Positions 59,800-64,000 of a stretch of 64,000 nt of DNA are shown here, one piece after another. Under the pieces are notes generated by a model that worked only from the letters and a program-made list of their open reading frames with translations, ran no database searches and was not told where the DNA came from. Every line of letters starts with the position of its first letter. Position 1 is the stretch's first letter. This DNA comes from Candidatus Zipacnadia bacterium (GTDB lineage Bacteria; Armatimonadota; Zipacnadia; Zipacnadales; Zipacnadaceae): contig JALGUR010000018.1 of the NCBI GenBank assembly GCA_029820565.1, positions 1-64,000 of the forward strand. The letters run 5' to 3'. A program made the translations under genes and the position numbers.

Positions 59800-61038
59800 A
59801 TGAAAGAACCAGAACACAACGACTATTTCCCCCTATCCGAGTATGAGGACCGGCTGGCCCGCCTCCGGGCGGAGATGGTCAGAGAGGGGATGGACGGGAT
59901 TCTGCTGTCTACCGAGCCTAATGTGGTCTACTGCACGGGCTTGCTGAACGGCTACTGGATATGCACCATGCACGATGACTCACAACTGGCCCTGATTAGT
60001 GCCGACCCTGATGATGAGCCGATACTCTTGCTGCCCGACAACCTGGAGCAGACCGCCCGGACCAGTTGCGTAAGCGACATCCGCACGTGGAGTCAATTCA
60101 CCGGTGGCAAAGGCAAAGGCTCGATAGCCACTGTGGCCGATGGCTTCGCAGACCGGCAACTCACCAAAGCCCGAGTCGGTCTGGAGATTGGCCCCCACGA
60201 CCGGCCCGGTATGTCGCTCCCCTTCCTGAAGGAATTGCAGGACGCACTGCCCGGGGTACAGTGGCTTGACAGCACCGAGGTCATGAAGCAGGTCCGCAAG
60301 GTCAAATCGCCTCGGGAGATAGACAAACTCAGGGTCGCCTGCGAGATTACCTGCCAGGCGTTTGAGGTCGGCATGGACGCCATAAAAGAAGGTATGAGTG
60401 AGAAGCAACTCGGCCACATCATTGCTCAGCAGATCGCTCGGCTATCTCCCGATGCCTGCGTCAACCATCCGTGGGTGATTTTCGTCCATGCCAGCGGTCG
60501 CGGGCCGGCGGCCTACGATGGCATTCCCAGTAATTATCGCTTCAAGAAAGGCGACAGCGTTTACCTGGATGGTGGATTGGTCTATCAAGGCTATGGCGCC
60601 GATATGATACGTTGCGCCGTGATAGGAAAGCCCTCGCGGGACCAAGAACGCTACTATTATGCTTCGCGGGACGCCAATATGGCCGCCGTGCGACATGTTC
60701 GCCCGGGGATGAAGGTTAAGGAGCTTTATGAGTGCTGGGCAAATACAGTTTGCGAATTGGGCTTTGAAGATTCTCTCAGGAATCAGCAGGAAGCCGACTG
60801 GGATTTTCTGGGCCACGGCCTCGGGCTGACCATCCACGAACTGCCGCTGCTGAACTCCACTGGCGAGGAGGTCCTGGAGCCAGGCATGGTGATGGCCATA
60901 GAAGGCAACGTCTTTGACAAGTTCCCCTTCCGCGAGACTACAATTTCTCTGAAAAACGAGGAAGACGTACTCGTTACCGAAGACGGCTATGAGTGGCTGA
61001 CGCCGCTGCCCAACGATCTGTGGATAGTGGAGAAGTAA
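59800..61038 (+). CDS. M24-family Xaa-Pro-type peptidase or creatinase-like enzyme
   Basis: A 412-residue protein, GGGAGG before the ATG. An N-terminal creatinase_N domain is followed by the pita-bread catalytic domain. Metal ligands: Asp in YLDGG, Asp in GADMIRC, His in GHGLGLTIHELP, Glu in MAIEGNVF, Glu in KNEEDVLV. Prolidases, Xaa-Pro aminopeptidases, creatinases and DMSP lyase-like relatives share this fold. In this catabolic run a non-peptidase role is possible. Confidence 0.92.
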   Translation: MKEPEHNDYFPLSEYEDRLARLRAEMVREGMDGILLSTEPNVVYCTGLLNGYWICTMHDDSQLALISADPDDEPILLLPDNLEQTARTSCVSDIRTWSQFTGGKGKGSIATVADGFADRQLTKARVGLEIGPHDRPGMSLPFLKELQDALPGVQWLDSTEVMKQVRKVKSPREIDKLRVACEITCQAFEVGMDAIKEGMSEKQLGHIIAQQIARLSPDACVNHPWVIFVHASGRGPAAYDGIPSNYRFKKGDSVYLDGGLVYQGYGADMIRCAVIGKPSRDQERYYYASRDANMAAVRHVRPGMKVKELYECWANTVCELGFEDSLRNQQEADWDFLGHGLGLTIHELPLLNSTGEEVLEPGMVMAIEGNVFDKFPFRETTISLKNEEDVLVTEDGYEWLTPLPNDLWIVEK

Positions 61039-61154
61039 ACGCATTGGCCCGAACTCTCTCATGCCCCATTCCCGAGCAGACGGCAGAAGGATGATTGACT
61101 TCGTAAAGCCCGCCGGGAATGCAAGGGGCAAGTAGCTGGAGGAGCTATCAAGTA

Positions 61155-62252
61155 ATGAACAGTAAAGAACGCACCTGTATAGCAATGAGCGGCGGCACGC
61201 CTGACCGTGTGCCGGTAATGCCCCAGATCTGCCCACCGCACGCCATCCGCGTCGCTGGACTCCCTTTCAAGGAGACCGTGGTGGATCAACTGCGCAACCC
61301 GCGCAAGTATGATCTGCTGGTAGCCGATTGTGCCCACCGCTACGGTGTAGATGGGTTCCGCGTGTGGATGGGCGAGGAGCCTGTGAGCGTAGAGTGGGAG
61401 GGAGATGACGCCTTCCAGGTGGAGCCGCAAACGGGCGAGAAGATCGGTACTGTAGATTTTATGGGTGGCGGCGGTGTTGTACTCTTGCCGGAATTGCAAC
61501 GCCAGCTCACTGAAGAGGATATTGAAGCCATTCCTGTAATCCCGGCCGAAGAATTACTGGACGACGAGGTCCTGGTACCAACAAAGAAGGTTGTGGAGAA
61601 ATACGGTCGGGATATGTTCATCGTCGGCTGTCCGGGGTCGTTCATCTACGAGGTAGTCTTTGGCCTCCAAGGCTCAAAAACCACTATCATGGACCTCGCC
61701 GTCCGACCGGACTTTGTTAAGCGTATGACCGAGAGACAGATGGCAGCAAGCCTACAGAGGGCGATTGCTATGGTCAAACTCGGGGTTGATGCCATTTACA
61801 TCGGTGCGACCTTCGGCCAGTTGATGTCGCCCCCGCAGTTCGCCGAACTATATCTCCCTTATCTCAAACGGTTCATAGCTGAGATGCGTCCCTACGGTGC
61901 GCTTCTTTACCTGCATATGTGCGGCCGCATCACTCACCTATTAGACCTCATCGGCACCGCTGGTGCCGATTGCCTCGAGCCCCTCGACGAGTTAGCAGGT
62001 ACCGCGGTACGCGAAGTCAGGGAGCGGCTGGGCGACCGCATAGCCCTGATGGGCGGTGTCAACACTGTTCTGCTCAGCCAGGGCACAGTAGAGGAAGTCC
62101 GGGAGGACTGCGCCCGCTGCATCCGCGAAGGGGGGGCAGATGGTGGCTACATCCTGGCCGCCTGTGACATGCTACCTACGGAAACCGATTCCGAAAAGGT
62201 GAAGGCAATGCTGGAATGCGCGAAAGAAGTCGGACGGTACGACTGTGGCTAA
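61155..62252 (+). CDS. UroD-family protein with methyltransferase-type zinc motif
   Basis: From the ATG at 61155 (GGAGGAGC 9 nt upstream) the protein has 365 residues; the frame is open to 61119. The fold is uroporphyrinogen decarboxylase-like, but LYLHMCGRITHLL then GADCLEPLDE give the His-x-Cys...Cys zinc site of MtaA/CmuA-type corrinoid methyltransferases, which heme-pathway HemE lacks. It is thus more likely a methyl transferase from a corrinoid or methylated substrate. No corrinoid protein gene is in the window. Confidence 0.85.
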   Translation: MNSKERTCIAMSGGTPDRVPVMPQICPPHAIRVAGLPFKETVVDQLRNPRKYDLLVADCAHRYGVDGFRVWMGEEPVSVEWEGDDAFQVEPQTGEKIGTVDFMGGGGVVLLPELQRQLTEEDIEAIPVIPAEELLDDEVLVPTKKVVEKYGRDMFIVGCPGSFIYEVVFGLQGSKTTIMDLAVRPDFVKRMTERQMAASLQRAIAMVKLGVDAIYIGATFGQLMSPPQFAELYLPYLKRFIAEMRPYGALLYLHMCGRITHLLDLIGTAGADCLEPLDELAGTAVREVRERLGDRIALMGGVNTVLLSQGTVEEVREDCARCIREGGADGGYILAACDMLPTETDSEKVKAMLECAKEVGRYDCG

Positions 62253-62340
62253 CCAGGGGCCCGAGTCTGATCAGAGCTTCCTTGGTATTCCTGCCGATTC
62301 TATGCAGAACGGATGATGCAATTACTATAAGGTGATTAGT

Positions 62341-63564
62341 ATGGACAAAGTTGCAATTCTCAGAGTGTTGGACAAGCCTGATGATGAAGAGATTTACGCG
62401 GCGGTGCGCGCGGCGGTAGAGATGATTGGCGGGCCGGCTGCCTTCGCCTCCCGAGGGGATACTGTCTTAGTGAAACCCAACTGGTGGTGGAAACGGCAGT
62501 TCATCCCCCAGGACTCTCGATCCGATGCCTATTCTACGACGGACCGCCGCATGGTGCTGGCCGCCGCGCGGATGTTCAGCGAGATAGGCTGCCGCGTGAA
62601 GATTGGGGAGGATCCAGAGTGCTTCCTGCGTACTGAAGAGGTGTTCGCGTCGTACGGTGCGGCCGAATTGGCCTCCCGGTCAGGAGCTGAGGTGGTCAAC
62701 ATGCGCCGCAACGGATTCCAAGAGGTGCTCACGGTCGGCGGCAGACTATTCGAATCCATAAGAGTTCTAAACGACGCTGTAGAGGCAGACTTGATCGTCA
62801 ACCTGCCGCTGATGAAGACCAACTTTCTCACCACTATCACGTGTTGTCTGAAGAATATGAAAGGCACCATCCCACCGGCAGAGAAGCGCCGATTCCACCA
62901 GTTGGGCCTGGATCAGGGCATCGCGGATTTGGCCACCGTCGTCCAGCCCGGGCTCAATATCGTGGAGGCCATTATCGGTAATGACGTATGGGACATTGAC
63001 AACGGGACCAAAGCTGTCGGCTGTATCATAGCCGGAGACAACCCTCTGTCTACCGATGCCGTGGTGGCCCGCATTATGGACTACGAACCGACCGAGATTG
63101 AACACCTGGCCAAGGCGTATGAACTGGGCGTGGGCGAGTTGGAGCTGGAGAAAATCAGACTTATCGGTACCCCTATAGAGGAAGTGCACACACCGTTCAC
63201 GAAGATTCCCGATACGATTAGGCTGGTCGAGCAGGCCGGCCTGAAGCTCGTGCAGGGCCGCGTGTGTAGCTCTTGTCTGGGAGCCATAGGAATGGCTATG
63301 GCTGAACTCGGCCCCGAGCGCTTTGCCGGCGGGCCGAATATCGCCCTGATCACCGGGCTGGATGCCGAGCCCCTCCCGGAGCATCTTAACATCTTTGTGG
63401 GCGCTTGCACCCGCCGGGCCTTTGAGGAGAACGGCCGCCGGGGGCTGTTCGTCAAGGATTGCCCCCCTACCTGCGCCTCCACGCGATTCGCTCTGCTGCA
63501 CGCCCTGGGCGAGCGTCCTGAGCAGGATTATTACTGGGATAGCGTAGAACTTGCCGAGGACTGA
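62341..63564 (+). CDS. DUF362-family protein
   Basis: Start at the ATG at 62341 with AAGGTG 8 nt upstream (GTG 62332 overlaps that site). The 407-residue product carries the DUF362 core: GDTVLVKPNWWW, ARMFSEIGCRVKIGE, DLIVNLPLMKTNFLTTITCCLKNMKG, GCIIAGDNPLSTDAVVARIMDY. The C-terminal 150 residues hold several Cys: RVCSSCLGA, VGACTRRAF and VKDCPPTC, a possible Fe-S or metal site in place of the ferredoxin domain seen in other DUF362 proteins. Function unknown. The UroD-like gene before it may be a partner. Confidence 0.9.
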   Translation: MDKVAILRVLDKPDDEEIYAAVRAAVEMIGGPAAFASRGDTVLVKPNWWWKRQFIPQDSRSDAYSTTDRRMVLAAARMFSEIGCRVKIGEDPECFLRTEEVFASYGAAELASRSGAEVVNMRRNGFQEVLTVGGRLFESIRVLNDAVEADLIVNLPLMKTNFLTTITCCLKNMKGTIPPAEKRRFHQLGLDQGIADLATVVQPGLNIVEAIIGNDVWDIDNGTKAVGCIIAGDNPLSTDAVVARIMDYEPTEIEHLAKAYELGVGELELEKIRLIGTPIEEVHTPFTKIPDTIRLVEQAGLKLVQGRVCSSCLGAIGMAMAELGPERFAGGPNIALITGLDAEPLPEHLNIFVGACTRRAFEENGRRGLFVKDCPPTCASTRFALLHALGERPEQDYYWDSVELAED

Positions 63565-63647
63565 AAGACTCAGAACCGGCCCGCGTTCACCGGGCGCGCA
63601 GCACGATTGACAGATTTAGCACATAGATTCCCGAAAGGAGAATACAT

Positions 63648-64000
63648 ATGGAAAATAGCGGAGAAGGTTTGCCTGGTGGCGAGATTGATTTTGGTGAAAT
63701 ATACGAGGACATCTACGGGTCATTTGACTATAATCAAGGGATGGAGATAGACCCGGACAGGACGGCACTGGTGGTCGTGGATATGCAGCCGGGCTTGACA
63801 AGCCCCAAGGTCGGTATGGGCAAGGCTTACAGTCAACTTTTGAAGATCAGTACTGACTACTTTGATAATCGGGTACAGAATGTGGCCATTCCTAACATCG
63901 GCAGGCTGCTGGACTTTTTCCGGCGGCAGGATATGATGGTGGTATACATAGTGACCTGGTCGGAGACCGACGACCTGTCGGACATGCCCGATTACCAGAA
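63648..64000 (+). CDS. Isochorismatase-family cysteine hydrolase (partial at window end)
   Basis: The ATG at 63648 has AAAGGAG 7 nt upstream, and the frame is open to the window end (about 117 residues). An acidic N-terminal extension of about 38 residues precedes DRTALVVVDMQPGL, with the catalytic Asp, then RRQDMMVVYIVTW. The nucleophilic Cys and cis-peptide lie beyond the window. Relatives hydrolyse amides such as nicotinamide, N-carbamoyl compounds or isochorismate. The last gene of the catabolic-looking run. Confidence 0.85.
   Translation, partial: MENSGEGLPGGEIDFGEIYEDIYGSFDYNQGMEIDPDRTALVVVDMQPGLTSPKVGMGKAYSQLLKISTDYFDNRVQNVAIPNIGRLLDFFRRQDMMVVYIVTWSETDDLSDMPDYQ

Noticed and set aside
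61155-62252. Heme-pathway uroporphyrinogen decarboxylase (hemE)
   Set aside because: It has the His-x-Cys...Cys zinc site of methyltransferases and sits among catabolic genes, not heme genes.
1-64000. tRNA or rRNA genes and transposases
   Set aside because: None could be recognised in the intergenic stretches, and no frame shows transposase or integrase motifs.

Overview
The window is bacterial chromosome, with no phage, plasmid or transposase genes visible. Codon use is GC-rich, most genes have AGGAGG-type ribosome binding sites, and GTG and TTG starts are common. The gene repertoire suggests an uncultured, heterotrophic, polysaccharide-oriented bacterium: many Gfo/Idh/MocA oxidoreductases, Asp-box (sialidase-fold) and DUF4838 secreted proteins, a dockerin-bearing lipoprotein, DegT aminotransferases, and a DUF362 plus UroD-like cluster. 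An FHA / FtsW-RodA / class B PBP / PASTA-kinase cluster resembles the actinobacterial fhaB-rodA-pbpA-pknB locus. A FecR/barrel-like protein and a GspF protein hint at an outer membrane. Armatimonadota or a neighbouring candidate phylum would fit, but this is inference only.

Layout. 1-1750: an AT-richer accessory patch with a CBS-domain remnant and a minus-strand trio (EVE-like/PD-(D/E)XK protein, zinc ribbon, degenerate HNH-like protein). This is the best candidate here for an undescribed defence module. 1893-10461: sugar-oriented genes (two Gfo/Idh oxidoreductases, a TIM-barrel secreted protein, an Asp-box protein, an AAC(3)-family acetyltransferase, a PHP protein) interrupted by gene relics. 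10534-14071: a CHASE2 adenylate cyclase overlapping a FecR-domain protein. 14215-16587: a Cas4/RecB-like nuclease fold, a secreted peptidase and an MscS channel. 16796-20795: pdxS, a membrane glycosyltransferase, pdxT and a nucleotidyltransferase. 20889-28221: MscS, then a near-consensus promoter and the FHA/FtsW/PBP/PknB cluster.

28378-33225: DegT, a PLD-like islet, an M48 lipoprotein, a GT4 glycosyltransferase and Hsp20. 33395-39760 (minus): an Asp-box/LamG protein, a mutM-helicase repair pair and a ParE/RelE-type toxin-antitoxin pair with a frameshifted antitoxin. 39937-46225 (minus): lipoproteins, a membrane pair coupled to folE2, DegT and a sugar isomerase. 46346-49960: an arsR operon (permease, two thioredoxin-like proteins, CcdA) bounded by a consensus promoter and a terminator. 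49964-57747 (minus): dockerin lipoprotein, DUF4838 protein, a novel 776-residue secreted protein and GspF. 57988-64000: a phosphoesterase, then a catabolic-looking run (DapA family, M24 peptidase, UroD-like methyltransferase, DUF362, isochorismatase family).

The most unusual sequence-level observation is a family of GC-rich palindromes built on tccccccgcNNgcgggggga. They lie in frame inside a glycosyltransferase gene (three units, exact 36-nt/12-codon period) and inside the FtsW gene, and also between genes where they abut a missing start codon. A second palindrome family encodes part of the N-terminus of the 776-residue protein. Other points: a PBP whose SxxK lysine is Glu, a cyclase whose conserved Asn is Ser, and apparent single-base frameshifts in an antitoxin and in ccdA. 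Gaps not listed as features (2967-3209, 53947-54220 and 57748-57987, each under 280 bases) show no gene or clear signal. No tRNA or rRNA was seen.
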